51,119 nucleotides of DNA from positions 1-51,119 of the forward strand of contig SFRL01000039.1 of assembly GCA_004562765.1 (NCBI GenBank). Direction: 5' to 3'. The stretch comes from a bacterium (GTDB lineage Bacteria; Bacillota; Clostridia; Lachnospirales; Lachnospiraceae). Positions 18,019 to 25,530 of this stretch are shown one piece after another. Positions within the stretch are counted from its first letter, which is position 1. Every line of letters starts with the position of its first letter. The notes below the pieces were generated by a model. It saw only the letters and a program-made list of their open reading frames with translations. It was not told where the DNA came from and made no database searches. A program made the position numbers and the translations under genes.

Positions 18019-18936
18019 TTAATATGCAGCCTTGAAGAACACCGGGTCCAGACGGTAAACGTCTGAGTGCAACATCTTCGATTGCTGCGCAAGATGCAAA
18101 TACATCTTTGTTGTCTCATAGTCTGCATGGCCGAGCATCATCCGCAAGAACTCCATATTGCCGCCGCCCATAATGTAACTGGTAGCAAATGTATGCCGGA
18201 GCAGATGCGGATGCACCCGATCCAGACCGGAGCTAACCTTGATCCGGGCAAAGAGCTGCTTGATCACGTTGCTGTTGATCGGCTTGCTGGTACCTACTTG
18301 AACAAACACCGGATAATCATCCTGCGGATCATAAGCCCGGTACCGGAGCAGATAATGATAAAGCAGCCGTTTCAACTTCGGGCAAAGGATCACACTTCGG
18401 AATTTGTCACCTTTACCCTTAACTATGAGATAGTTGGAATCAAAGTTTATGTTACTGAACCGGAGATTTACAACGTCGGAACTCCGAAACCCGGCATCAA
18501 GCATCAGATGCACAATGCAAAGGTTACGCATACCGGATTCAGTTTTCATAGAAAACAGACCGTCGATCTCGTCAACTTCCCATTCAGATAAAGGGATCAC
18601 CGGCTCCTGATCGCTTTTCAGGAACTTCACTTTGCGCAGCACATCCGGAGAACAGTAACCCTCATCAATGCAATAATTCAAAAACACCTTCACGGCGCGG
18701 AAGTATGTATTGATCGTTGTGTTCTTGCGCCCAGATTCCCGGAGAGCAGAAAGATAAGCAAGAACATCGTCACGTAAAATTTTGTCACAATCAATAAGAT
18801 CAGAAGGACAAACGAAACGAAAAGACAAAAAATCTAAAAATTTTGGTACATTCTCCTTATAATATTCGATCGTCCTTCCGGAACAGTAAGACTCATGATC
18901 GACCAGAAACAATTTATAAGCTGTTAAAATATCCAT
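18019..18936 (-). CDS. Tyrosine recombinase / phage integrase
   Basis: A 305-aa integrase with an N-terminal SAM-like DNA-binding domain (1-105) and a catalytic domain with Arg151 (DAGFRSSDV), the VKGKGDK beta-hairpin lysine, His244-x-x-Arg247 (HPHLLRHTFA), His270 (LGHADYETT) and nucleophile Tyr279. It should drive site-specific recombination between attP and the tRNA-Lys gene. The start follows GGAGG. It is the last gene of the leftward set, next to attL. No separate excisionase is recognisable; the ribbon-helix-helix protein is a candidate. Confidence 0.95.
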   Translation of the reverse strand: MDILTAYKLFLVDHESYCSGRTIEYYKENVPKFLDFLSFRFVCPSDLIDCDKILRDDVLAYLSALRESGRKNTTINTYFRAVKVFLNYCIDEGYCSPDVLRKVKFLKSDQEPVIPLSEWEVDEIDGLFSMKTESGMRNLCIVHLMLDAGFRSSDVVNLRFSNINFDSNYLIVKGKGDKFRSVILCPKLKRLLYHYLLRYRAYDPQDDYPVFVQVGTSKPINSNVIKQLFARIKVSSGLDRVHPHLLRHTFATSYIMGGGNMEFLRMMLGHADYETTKMYLHLAQQSKMLHSDVYRLDPVFFKAAY

Positions 18937-19014
18937 ATGACCTCCAAAATGTATTACAAATTTTCTTAAGGTCAGGCGCAGCTGCTTTAAAAATGTAGCA
19001 CTTTTTTCTTTTGT

Positions 19015-19042
19015 TTGACATTTTTATTTATCGTGCTATAAT
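19015..19042 (+). promoter_or_regulatory. Strong promoter reading rightward, antisense into rep
   Basis: Consensus TTGACA, 16-bp spacer, consensus TATAAT, ending exactly at the rep stop codon. All nearby genes read the other way, so its transcript would be complementary to the 3' end of rep mRNA. It may make a counter-transcribed regulatory RNA. Confidence 0.75.
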
Positions 19043-20638
19043 CTACTTAAGCAAGAGCTCACCTGACTCTTTATCCAATATCATCAAGTTGTTAGGTCGT
19101 TGGATGGCTTCGGCCATCGTATCCGCTAATTCATCTGCATTGAATTGGCGGATTTTTTTGCGCTTATATCTGAGCGCAGCCTCCATATCGTTGTCATTCA
19201 TCATGCACAACGCCTCAATGCAATCCAATAACGGATTTTCTTCGTTAACACCCTTTGTATAGATTCCGTATGTAACAGCCGCCTTAATGGCACGGCTTTT
19301 CAAAACTTCACTATTCAGTTTTCTAGTATACGTCCGAACAAGTTTGCACTCATCTTTCGGAATAAAACAATCGGTGAGCTTACAGCTCCGAAGCGCTTTC
19401 CAGAACGCACAGTCATCACGGCGGGATTTATTCGAATCATTGACACCCGGTTCATACGGTTCTACAAGCCGGAACACCTTCGACGTGAGATAATCACATA
19501 TTATCTTACGGTTATCCAGATAATCATAAATGCGCTTCGCGGTCAGTTTGTCCGTATTGTCAAAGAAAGGAATCAAAGTATACGCCTTCGAATGCTTACG
19601 CATCGTCTGAAACTCAACATTCATAACAAGGTTGATCGGCGGTGTCAGCTGATCGGCAAACGCTTTCATGGCATCCGCAGAAAGTTTAGTTTCTCCAGAA
19701 ATAATATTCTGACATTTATCAAGCAGCTGCTTGTCTCTGCCGTACTCGCTATAGTATGTAATCCGAGCAAGATCGAGAGCTTTCCAGCTATGCTTTAAAA
19801 AGGCAAATTCATAACAGTACAGATCATAGCGATTGATCAGACCATTAAACAGCCAGACCTTAAAGAACCAGGGCTTGTATCCTTTTTCAACCACTTCCTT
19901 GCTTTTAAGATAAATTCGAATAAAAACCTTATCCGATCGCTTACCGAGTGCAACATAGTCGATCTCGAAATCTTCCGATCCTTTTTCACTGGTATGGAAC
20001 AGCGCATCCTTAAAACGAGAGACACGCATCTTATAAAAATTTTTCGTTTCAAAAAATGCAGCCGGATTTTGCAAGTAATTTGTATGCCAACAATAATCAA
20101 CACGGTTTTCTTGTGTAAAGGCTACTTCCAGTTTAAAATAATCCGCAATCGCCTGCACATACTCAAAAGATCGCTCATACGCAAGTTTCACACCGTACAA
20201 CCAGAGCATATAGCTTCTGATCTGGACAACACATTCACATGTAACGGATGCACCATTATCTACCGAATGCGGAACAATCGGAGCAAAGAACATATCAAAG
20301 TATTCCGGACACTCCAAGCAAATATTATAAAAACCAGCAAACGAAAAATGTTTGTAATTAAGTGCCGAAGGAAGTCCAGGAAGCGTTACAGTAATCGAAG
20401 AATCATAATCATTCGACTTCTCCAACTGATCTGAAAGATGAGAAAAATATCTCCTAAATCGCTTCACCGCCAGATCGGAACTATCCGCCGTGAAATCCTG
20501 CTTGAATTTGACACTGTAGTAAAACGTATCGATGTTATGAAGGAATTTTGACTTCTTGAAATCGAACCAGTAATTGTTTTCGACCTCGTCAAACTCGTTG
20601 TATATCTGGGAATTTTTCGTTACCCTGACATCGATCAA
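19043..20638 (-). CDS. Phage replication initiator (Rep, rolling-circle type)
   Basis: A 531-aa protein resembling replication initiation factors (Rep_trans-like) of Firmicute plasmids and filamentous phages. The RxD-type motif is in ENRVDYCWHTN (Arg179, Asp181), with FYKMRVSRFKD and KVFIRIYLKS downstream. It should nick the origin and start rolling-circle replication. The start is a TTG behind GAAGGTG. It lies directly downstream of the hairpin-rich origin region, as Ff gene II follows its intergenic region. I see no convincing HUH metal motif, so the catalytic class is inferred from context and weak similarity. Confidence 0.75.
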   Translation of the reverse strand: MIDVRVTKNSQIYNEFDEVENNYWFDFKKSKFLHNIDTFYYSVKFKQDFTADSSDLAVKRFRRYFSHLSDQLEKSNDYDSSITVTLPGLPSALNYKHFSFAGFYNICLECPEYFDMFFAPIVPHSVDNGASVTCECVVQIRSYMLWLYGVKLAYERSFEYVQAIADYFKLEVAFTQENRVDYCWHTNYLQNPAAFFETKNFYKMRVSRFKDALFHTSEKGSEDFEIDYVALGKRSDKVFIRIYLKSKEVVEKGYKPWFFKVWLFNGLINRYDLYCYEFAFLKHSWKALDLARITYYSEYGRDKQLLDKCQNIISGETKLSADAMKAFADQLTPPINLVMNVEFQTMRKHSKAYTLIPFFDNTDKLTAKRIYDYLDNRKIICDYLTSKVFRLVEPYEPGVNDSNKSRRDDCAFWKALRSCKLTDCFIPKDECKLVRTYTRKLNSEVLKSRAIKAAVTYGIYTKGVNEENPLLDCIEALCMMNDNDMEAALRYKRKKIRQFNADELADTMAEAIQRPNNLMILDKESGELLLK

Positions 20639-20871
20639 AATGACACCTTCTTTCGTGTATTTTTGGGTTAAAATTTTTTGGCGAAACCCCCCATTTCGCC
20701 AAATGACCTAAATGCCGCTAAAGCCAGTATTTATCAGTGTTTAGCGCAAATTTGTTGTGTATTTATGAACCACGTATTACAGATACGTGGTCGGCGGGGG
20801 CGCGCCGCTCCGCGGGGCCCCCTGACCCCCGCTACGCACCCCGCCCCCGCAAAACGGATCTGAAATGCGAT

Positions 20872-20924
20872 TGTATCTCATTTTTTCAGCTGCAGCCAGG
20901 AAACTGCAGTTAAATTGTAATACA
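20872..20924 (+). repeat. Phage boundary repeat, copy 2 (53 bp)
   Basis: TGTATCTCA at the left, TGTAATACA at the right. The centre has a T6 run and CAGCTGCAG/ACTGCAG palindromes. It lies in the origin region. Confidence 0.8.
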
Positions 20925-20961
20925 GAAAAAAAGAACATCGAAATACCCCCCTTTTGTAAAA

Positions 20962-21015
20962 TGTATCTCAAAAAACGGCGCCATCCGAAAGCTGCAGCTG
21001 ATAGATTAAGATACA
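20962..21015 (+). repeat. Phage boundary repeat, copy 3 (54 bp)
   Basis: TGTATCTCA at the left, TAAGATACA at the right, with GGCGCC and AGCTGCAGCT between. It ends one base before the zot stop codon, in the same relation as copy 1 to the integrase stop. Confidence 0.8.
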
Positions 21016-21016
21016 T

Positions 21017-21649
21017 TTATGATTCAGGCAGCGAAAAGATAGAATATGTGTCATATATCTGAGCAAATGATTTCCGGTAAAAAAAGAACTCGCTGCCTAC
21101 CTTTTCTTTCATCGGGTACCAGACACGGACGGAAACAAAGAGTTTGCCGCCAAACAACAAGCCGAGGATCTTCCCGGCTGCACCGAAGTTAGATACCTTC
21201 CTGTGCTTCCACTCGTACTCGATCAACCCGCGGATCTGACGGTCAAGCATCCGATCCATCTGAGCAACCAGAATGATCTCATATCCAAATTTCCGGTGCT
21301 GGGAGAAAAAAGAACACCACTGTGCGCGGTTCTTCTGTCCCCAGTCTCGGGAATTGAAAAGGAGCTGGCATTCATCGATAACCAAAAGGATCTCGCCCTC
21401 TTTTACTGCACGATGATATGTTTCCTTCACATAGGCTTTATAATTCTGACTAAACAGGATCAGGCGCTCGGGCGTTAGATCGGAATTGTCAATATATAAA
21501 TAAGAGCCCTTCTTGCGCTTGATCTGGGAGAAATCACAAGGAAAATTACCTATAATCGGTGCGTTTTTAAATTTCATCCAATTCAGGAGCCGGGATGCAA
21601 GATGCAAGCTCTTACCAGCTCCGGGCGTTCCACTGTACAAAGTTATCAT
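21017..21649 (-). CDS. Zot-like morphogenesis ATPase (pI homologue)
   Basis: The 210-aa product has a Walker A GTPGAGKS (7-14) and Walker B ILLVIDE (87-93), with the QHRKFG and LVAQ segments usual in Zot/pI. This inner-membrane ATPase threads phage DNA out while coat subunits are added. It is shorter than Ff pI (348 aa). A weakly hydrophobic stretch (about 157-177) could be the membrane contact, and the periplasmic part is missing, in keeping with a host that needs no link to a secretin. It is the hallmark gene of inoviruses. Confidence 0.92.
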   Translation of the reverse strand: MITLYSGTPGAGKSLHLASRLLNWMKFKNAPIIGNFPCDFSQIKRKKGSYLYIDNSDLTPERLILFSQNYKAYVKETYHRAVKEGEILLVIDECQLLFNSRDWGQKNRAQWCSFFSQHRKFGYEIILVAQMDRMLDRQIRGLIEYEWKHRKVSNFGAAGKILGLLFGGKLFVSVRVWYPMKEKVGSEFFFYRKSFAQIYDTYSIFSLPES

Positions 21650-21661
21650 GTCGATCAGCTC

Positions 21662-21928
21662 CTATGTCATGGGAATATACTCGCCGAGGATCTTAATGGC
21701 CTTGATACAGTTCTGGGCAAGCAGCCAGGGAGCTATGCATAAAAGCCATGCCTCAGATATAACAATGATCTCACTGATCGGCAGAAAATAATTGATATAA
21801 CCAAGATAATCATTAAGCTGCGTCCAATTCAGATAGGCGAGAAAAGGACTTTGCGGAAGTATGCCACAAAAAAGGGAAACAAGAGCAACAACAGCAACAG
21901 CAGCAATAGAAAAAATCAGTCTACTCAT
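21662..21928 (-). CDS. pVI-like minor coat / assembly membrane protein
   Basis: An 88-aa, strongly hydrophobic protein with three membrane segments (about 3-23, 42-60, 60-78) and the LPISE turn before the second. In size, topology and place (between the pIII-like and Zot genes) it matches gene VI of Ff phages, whose product caps the virion end with pIII. Sequence similarity to Ff pVI itself is not evident. The start follows AAAGGTGG. Confidence 0.75.
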   Translation of the reverse strand: MSRLIFSIAAVAVVALVSLFCGILPQSPFLAYLNWTQLNDYLGYINYFLPISEIIVISEAWLLCIAPWLLAQNCIKAIKILGEYIPMT

Positions 21929-21946
21929 AAAATAACCACCTTTCTT

Positions 21947-23392
21947 TTAATCTTTTGCGATTCCGCTACTATAACGGATCGTAATAAACATTAGGGCTAT
22001 GATCCAGAAGATCACGATTCCGGCGCGGAAGATCTTTATATATTTCTCATATTCCGTCATATCGACAGTAAACTCAAATGTATAGTTTATATCCTTAAAG
22101 TAGTATTTAAAATGCCACACCGGAGCTTTTTCCTGGGCTTTCATACCTTTGATAAGAGCAACCAGATCAAACGGGATGCAGAAGGGAAAGAGCTTCGTTA
22201 TATCTCCGCCACCGCCAGCAATATCGGGAAGCGTGCCGATCTCTTCCGGGGTAACTATATCCTCATCATCTTCCGGAGGCGGAGGGGGATCAGGATCTTC
22301 CTCCTCTTCTGGATCGGGATCTTCATCTTCCGGAGGCGGAGGAGGATCAGGATCTTCCTCTTCTTCTGGATCAGGATCGGGATCGGGTACAGGCTTCGAA
22401 TCAGGAAGAACACGAGGTAATGTAATTACAGCTGTATCCGGCTGAGCTCCGGGAATGATAATCTGGTCAGCAATAGCATCATCCCATGTAGGAGGATTAA
22501 CCTTTTCAATATTTAAAGATTGAACAGGCCAAGGAGGATGAAAATCAGGTACATCATCAAGAGAAGATAAACTGTCAAAATAAGAATCAACAGAAGAACA
22601 AGAAATAACAGGTACACCATGAAGAGACCCATTTCTAATATCTACGCCAAAAAAACCATAATAAAATAAACTATTAGAATGACGATTTGAAGTGCTAGTA
22701 CCAGCCCAATTTTTACAGCGAAACTGAGAAGAATATAATAAATAGCATGAATAAAGACCACCAGTTTTAAGACAAATAGCTTTGCAAGGAGAATTGCACC
22801 AAGTATCACCAGAAGCTGTAATTTTTTGCTGATCATGATCATAATAGCAAGCATTAAAATGATATGGAAAACCTGTGACATTATATGAAGGCGAATTAGT
22901 TGAATCAAAAAACTGATTAACTAAAGAATACTGCGACGTATAATCTGTAGCATTAAGAGCAAACTGCTGTAAAGCTTCCCAAAGATTTTTAGAAATGGTA
23001 ATTGTACCATCAATAGCATCTGAAGCAAGACCACGAAGTTCAACACTCAGATCTTCAACATCCGATTTATTCTGCAAAGCCCAAAGTTCGATCGTTTCAA
23101 TCATATCGTTATATAATTCCTGACTAACAGTTGAGTAATTACCATCAGAATCTATAATAGGAGCAAGCTCGAAACCAGTAAAAAAACCACCGAGGAGATC
23201 AAAATAAGTAACACCAGATGTAGCACCAGAAGCACCGCCCTCTATAACTTCAAAAACTGAAGCAGAAGGAAGTTGAGGAGCTGCAGACGCTTCTACCTTT
23301 GCGCATGGAATGACAACAGAAAAAAACACTATCACAAGTGCAAGCATGATAGGACATATTCGACGTTTGATGAATCGCATCACCTTTTTCAT
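21947..23392 (-). CDS. pIII-like adsorption protein
   Basis: A 481-aa secreted, membrane-anchored protein. An N-terminal signal peptide (MKKVMRFIKRR, a hydrophobic core, then VEASA) is followed by a ~290-residue extracellular domain with several cysteines. An acidic Asp-Pro/Glu/Pro linker with a tandem repeat comes next, and the C-terminal membrane helix (IVIFWIIALMFITI) ends in a short charged tail. This is the plan of filamentous phage pIII: receptor binding, flexible linker, C-terminal anchor. The outer domain matches nothing I recognise and probably decides host range. The gene begins just after a terminator and boundary repeat, as Ff gene III does. Confidence 0.85.
   Translation of the reverse strand: MKKVMRFIKRRICPIMLALVIVFFSVVIPCAKVEASAAPQLPSASVFEVIEGGASGATSGVTYFDLLGGFFTGFELAPIIDSDGNYSTVSQELYNDMIETIELWALQNKSDVEDLSVELRGLASDAIDGTITISKNLWEALQQFALNATDYTSQYSLVNQFFDSTNSPSYNVTGFPYHFNACYYDHDQQKITASGDTWCNSPCKAICLKTGGLYSCYLLYSSQFRCKNWAGTSTSNRHSNSLFYYGFFGVDIRNGSLHGVPVISCSSVDSYFDSLSSLDDVPDFHPPWPVQSLNIEKVNPPTWDDAIADQIIIPGAQPDTAVITLPRVLPDSKPVPDPDPDPEEEEDPDPPPPPEDEDPDPEEEEDPDPPPPPEDDEDIVTPEEIGTLPDIAGGGGDITKLFPFCIPFDLVALIKGMKAQEKAPVWHFKYYFKDINYTFEFTVDMTEYEKYIKIFRAGIVIFWIIALMFITIRYSSGIAKD
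22266..22379 (+). repeat. Two 57-bp tandem repeats in the pIII-like linker
   Basis: Period 57 bp (19 residues), encoding EEEEDPDPPPPPED-type units. The repeat number sets the linker length between the adsorption domain and the anchor. Confidence 0.85.
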
Positions 23393-23410
23393 AATGAACC
23401 CCCAATAATT

Positions 23411-23474
23411 TGTATCTCATTTTTTCTGCAGCTGCTTCCGGATCTGGAAGCTGCAGCTGTTTTTTTGTAATACA
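23411..23474 (+). repeat. Phage boundary repeat, copy 4 (64 bp)
   Basis: TGTATCTCA at the left, TGTAATACA at the right. The centre is an imperfect hairpin (CTGCAGCTGCTTCC and GGAAGCTGCAGCTG) flanked by T6 and T7 runs. It lies between the coat terminator and the pIII-like start. Confidence 0.8.
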
Positions 23475-23475
23475 A

Positions 23476-23515
23476 AAGGACAGCCCCAAGAGTTGGTTAA
23501 ACAGGGGCTGTCCTT
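23476..23515 (-). terminator. Terminator after the major coat gene
   Basis: AAGGACAGCCCC and GGGGCTGTCCTT form a perfect 12-bp stem with a 16-nt loop. In the leftward direction four T follow. It separates abundant coat mRNA from pIII-like mRNA, as the terminator after Ff gene VIII does. Confidence 0.85.
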
Positions 23516-23556
23516 GATCGCTTCCACGAAAGGAAGCAAAAACGATGGATCAAGAA

Positions 23557-23721
23557 CTAAGCCTGAGCGGTCAGCTTCTTGAATACCTTGATGCCGATTG
23601 TTACGGCTAACACGGTGCCGATGATTCCCAGCGCGAAAGGTGCGCAAGTTGTAATCATCTGCGTAACGTTAGTCTGTACGCCCTGAAAAGCAGTAGACAT
23701 AGCAGTCTGAATATCAGCCAT
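23557..23721 (-). CDS. Major coat protein (pVIII-like)
   Basis: A 54-aa protein: polar N-terminal helix (MADIQTAMSTAFQGVQTNV), membrane helix (about 28-43), and a basic C-terminus TIGIKVFKKLTAQA. The last part closely follows the M13 pVIII ending TIGIKLFKKFTSKAS. This is the acidic/polar - hydrophobic - lysine-rich plan with which thousands of copies wrap the phage DNA. No leader peptide is present, as in Pf3. A GGAGG site lies about 7 nt before the ATG and a terminator follows. Confidence 0.92.
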   Translation of the reverse strand: MADIQTAMSTAFQGVQTNVTQMITTCAPFALGIIGTVLAVTIGIKVFKKLTAQA

Positions 23722-23754
23722 GAGATCCTCCTTCCCTCAAAATGCATTTCCGGA

Positions 23755-23904
23755 CTATGCAAGTTTGAATAATTTTGTTATTCCATAAACCGCGAAGCCA
23801 AAGCCCCACGATATGAAACCGAGTGCAAATCCGGCAGCTATGCCGGTGATGGACACATTCATGTATAAATTAAATATGTCGCTGTTAAAATCTATAAGGT
23901 CCAT
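23755..23904 (-). CDS. Small hydrophobic minor coat protein (pVII/pIX-like)
   Basis: A 49-aa protein starting MDLIDFNSDIFNLYMNV, with one Gly/aromatic-rich membrane helix (GIAAGFALGFISWGFGFAV) and a short basic tail. Size and position just before the major coat gene fit Ff genes VII and IX, whose products cap the end of the virion that emerges first. A GAAAGGTGG site precedes the ATG. Confidence 0.75.
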   Translation of the reverse strand: MDLIDFNSDIFNLYMNVSITGIAAGFALGFISWGFGFAVYGITKLFKLA

Positions 23905-23915
23905 AAAACCACCTT

Positions 23916-24245
23916 TCAGGCGTGCCACTTGCGGGATAGGCTGGCAAAGATCTGAAGCCCGACTATCATCGAAACCACAAAAAGCAGCGCCACATTAAAG
24001 GAAATATCTTTCACTTGTGTTTCTTCCGTCATGGTTGAATCCTCCACGGTACCGGATACGACTTCTTCATCACTGGTGTAATAAGATCCTGATGAATAAG
24101 GATCCTCTGTCACCGCATCCGAAGCAGCGTTATCAGAATCCGATCCAGAAACCGGATCACCCGCCGGAGCTTCGACTGTACTTTCTGAAAGATTCTCTTG
24201 AACTTGTTGTAGTAGTTCCTGAGTGCTTTGATCGTTTTCATTCAT
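23916..24245 (-). CDS. Acidic single-span membrane protein, possible minor coat
   Basis: A 109-aa protein. Residues 1-80 are very acidic and Ser/Thr/Gln-rich, residues ~83-102 form one membrane helix (VALLFVVSMIVGLQIFASL), and RKWHA follows. Charge layout is like a coat protein with a long outer arm. It has no signal peptide. Its ATG overlaps the stop of the previous gene (TAATG). It takes the place of Ff gene VII or IX; no similarity recognised. Confidence 0.7.
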   Translation of the reverse strand: MNENDQSTQELLQQVQENLSESTVEAPAGDPVSGSDSDNAASDAVTEDPYSSGSYYTSDEEVVSGTVEDSTMTEETQVKDISFNVALLFVVSMIVGLQIFASLSRKWHA

Positions 24246-24589
24246 TACTTAACCTCTTTTTCAGATGCAAGGGTAATAGATGCCTTACCTACAAAATTAA
24301 GATCAGTCAGCTTTAAGGTAGGCTTACCGTTGGAGCCGATCGTCATTTCAAAGGTACCGTCATAGATCCCCGGGATATATGATACATGATGGATCATTTC
24401 CGGGGAGAGGAAGCTCTTGCCCCGGCGCATGCCAGCGGTATCTTCTACAATAAGTTTCGGCTGTACCATTTCTCCATTCTCACCAAAGAAAAAATATTCA
24501 ATCGAGGTACCACGCAAAGCATCACGGCCCTCTGATGCGGGAATATCAAGCTCCTGTGCAAACATTACTAAAATTTTCATTTTGTCCAT
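24245..24589 (-). CDS. Candidate ssDNA-binding protein (pV-like)
   Basis: A 114-aa, probably all-beta protein (KILVMFAQELDIPASEGRDA, GTSIEYFFFG, GTFEMTIGSNGKPTLKL, NFVGKASITL) with no membrane segment. Size and place just upstream of the coat cluster match Ff gene V, which coats the newly made viral strand before assembly. The assignment rests on context and predicted fold, not on a motif. The start follows AAAGGAG. Confidence 0.6.
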   Translation of the reverse strand: MDKMKILVMFAQELDIPASEGRDALRGTSIEYFFFGENGEMVQPKLIVEDTAGMRRGKSFLSPEMIHHVSYIPGIYDGTFEMTIGSNGKPTLKLTDLNFVGKASITLASEKEVK

Positions 24590-24604
24590 AATTTGTTTTC
24601 TCCT

Positions 24605-24943
24605 TTAATCGTTGTTGTTTTCTTGTTCCTCATCCGGTACGCCTGCACGATTTAAGCACGCTCTCATGATAGAAAGCTGATGCTGCATATGCGTAAAGTT
24701 CCGGAAAAATTCTCTCATTTCGCGCTCCTCGTTCAAAACTTCACTAAGTTTCAGCTGAGCATCATGAATTCGTTTCTCAAGCTCCGCCAGCTTCTTTTTC
24801 CGGTCTGCTTCTGTTTCTTTCGCCTCTAGGATTATATTTTCGAATTTTTCATTGAATCCTTTGCCCGGCGCTTGGTCGATGTAAGCAAACACTTCCTCGC
24901 TGATGCGGATTGACTTCGCTATATTTTTTTTGGATGCTGCCAC
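24605..24943 (-). CDS. Ribbon-helix-helix protein with coiled-coil tail
   Basis: A 112-aa protein starting at a GTG 7 nt behind GGAGG. Residues ~5-40 (KNIAKSIRISEEVFAYID, then FNEKFENIILE) fit a ribbon-helix-helix DNA-binding fold; residues ~45-85 are a charged coiled coil. Likely a phage transcription regulator, or a recombination directionality factor since no other is visible. It is packed one base after the preceding gene. Confidence 0.7.
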   Translation of the reverse strand: MAASKKNIAKSIRISEEVFAYIDQAPGKGFNEKFENIILEAKETEADRKKKLAELEKRIHDAQLKLSEVLNEEREMREFFRNFTHMQHQLSIMRACLNRAGVPDEEQENNND

Positions 24944-24944
24944 C

Positions 24945-25226
24945 TTAACCTCCTTTCTCCTTGTTTGATATTCCATATATCTCAAAGTCCGGCAGCTCTG
25001 CCGCTGCCTGACGTTTGATCATGTCCAGCATCCGGAGCTTATGCTCCGGTAGATCGCCTTTGAAATTGTTCTCCAGGTACCAGATGGCTTTCACGATATC
25101 GCCGACATCGTGCGATTCATAGCCCGGCGCCCAGATCGCGCGCGCATCTATTTTCTTCTCTGCCAGCGCCAGAGCATACCGCGCTCCAACGTGTTGCAGG
25201 CTCCACACTAAGCAATGGCTCGCCAT
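24945..25226 (-). CDS. Uncharacterised 93-aa phage protein
   Basis: Starts MASHCLVWSLQHVGARYALAL behind AAAGGAG, with 6 nt spacing. Soluble, helical, with two tryptophans in IWAPGYESHDVGDIVKAIWYLENN. I recognise no family. It is the first gene after the structured gap at 25.2-25.5 kb and the head of the late gene set. Confidence 0.6.
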   Translation of the reverse strand: MASHCLVWSLQHVGARYALALAEKKIDARAIWAPGYESHDVGDIVKAIWYLENNFKGDLPEHKLRMLDMIKRQAAAELPDFEIYGISNKEKGG

Positions 25227-25530
25227 AGGTTACTCCTTTCGGTTGTGCAAAAGTTGATAAGCCGCTCTCCGCCTATTGACAAGCCATGGAAAGCGCATTG
25301 ATAAGTCATGGATAACGCGCCCGCAGCACCAGGCGCACCCTCAGATGCCCTCGGCTGCGGCGCTGGTGCGCGTTACCCACAACTTAACAACGCGCTTCCC
25401 ACACCTTGCCAACAGGCTACGACCCAAGCGGCTTATCAACTTTAACACAACCGCGACGGAGGCGGCGGAGACCTTGCTTCCTGTCACGCCAGACCACGCA
25501 AGAGAGCGGTACGCTCTGCGATCGTCAGGA
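25227..25530. other. Structured non-coding region in the phage, second origin or packaging candidate
   Basis: A 304-bp gap. A 17-bp perfect inverted repeat (AAAGTTGATAAGCCGCT at 25250-25266 and its complement at 25427-25443) encloses iteron-like copies of TTGATAA/TTGACAA, a repeated CATGGA-T/A-AA-CGCGC phrase, and a long imperfect GC-rich palindrome (TAACGCGC... with GCGCGTTA). No ORF here looks real. Stable folding of the single strand is expected. Confidence 0.6.

Larger units (their letters stand above)
20639..21016. other. Hairpin-rich intergenic region, probable phage replication origin and packaging signal
   Basis: A 378-bp gap between zot and rep without a credible gene. It holds TTTGGCGAAA/TTTCGCCAAA with a C-rich loop (20677-20703), CCACGTAT/ATACGTGG around TACAG (20770-20790), a GC-rich palindrome with GCGGGGGCG (20794-20802) and CGCCCCCGC (20842-20850), and two boundary repeats. 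A run of stable hairpins before the initiator gene is the layout of Ff intergenic regions, which carry both origins and the packaging hairpin. Confidence 0.7.

Noticed and set aside
20678..20863. A 61-codon plus-strand frame in the phage origin region
   Set aside because: It runs through three hairpins, has no ribosome binding site, and its Arg/Pro-rich product is what GC palindromes give by chance.
22262..22385. A CRISPR-like or promoter repeat array
   Set aside because: The 57-bp repeats are in frame inside the pIII-like linker and lack spacers.
22149..22445. A Gly/Ser-rich plus-strand frame
   Set aside because: It is the antisense of the Asp/Pro/Glu linker of the pIII-like gene.
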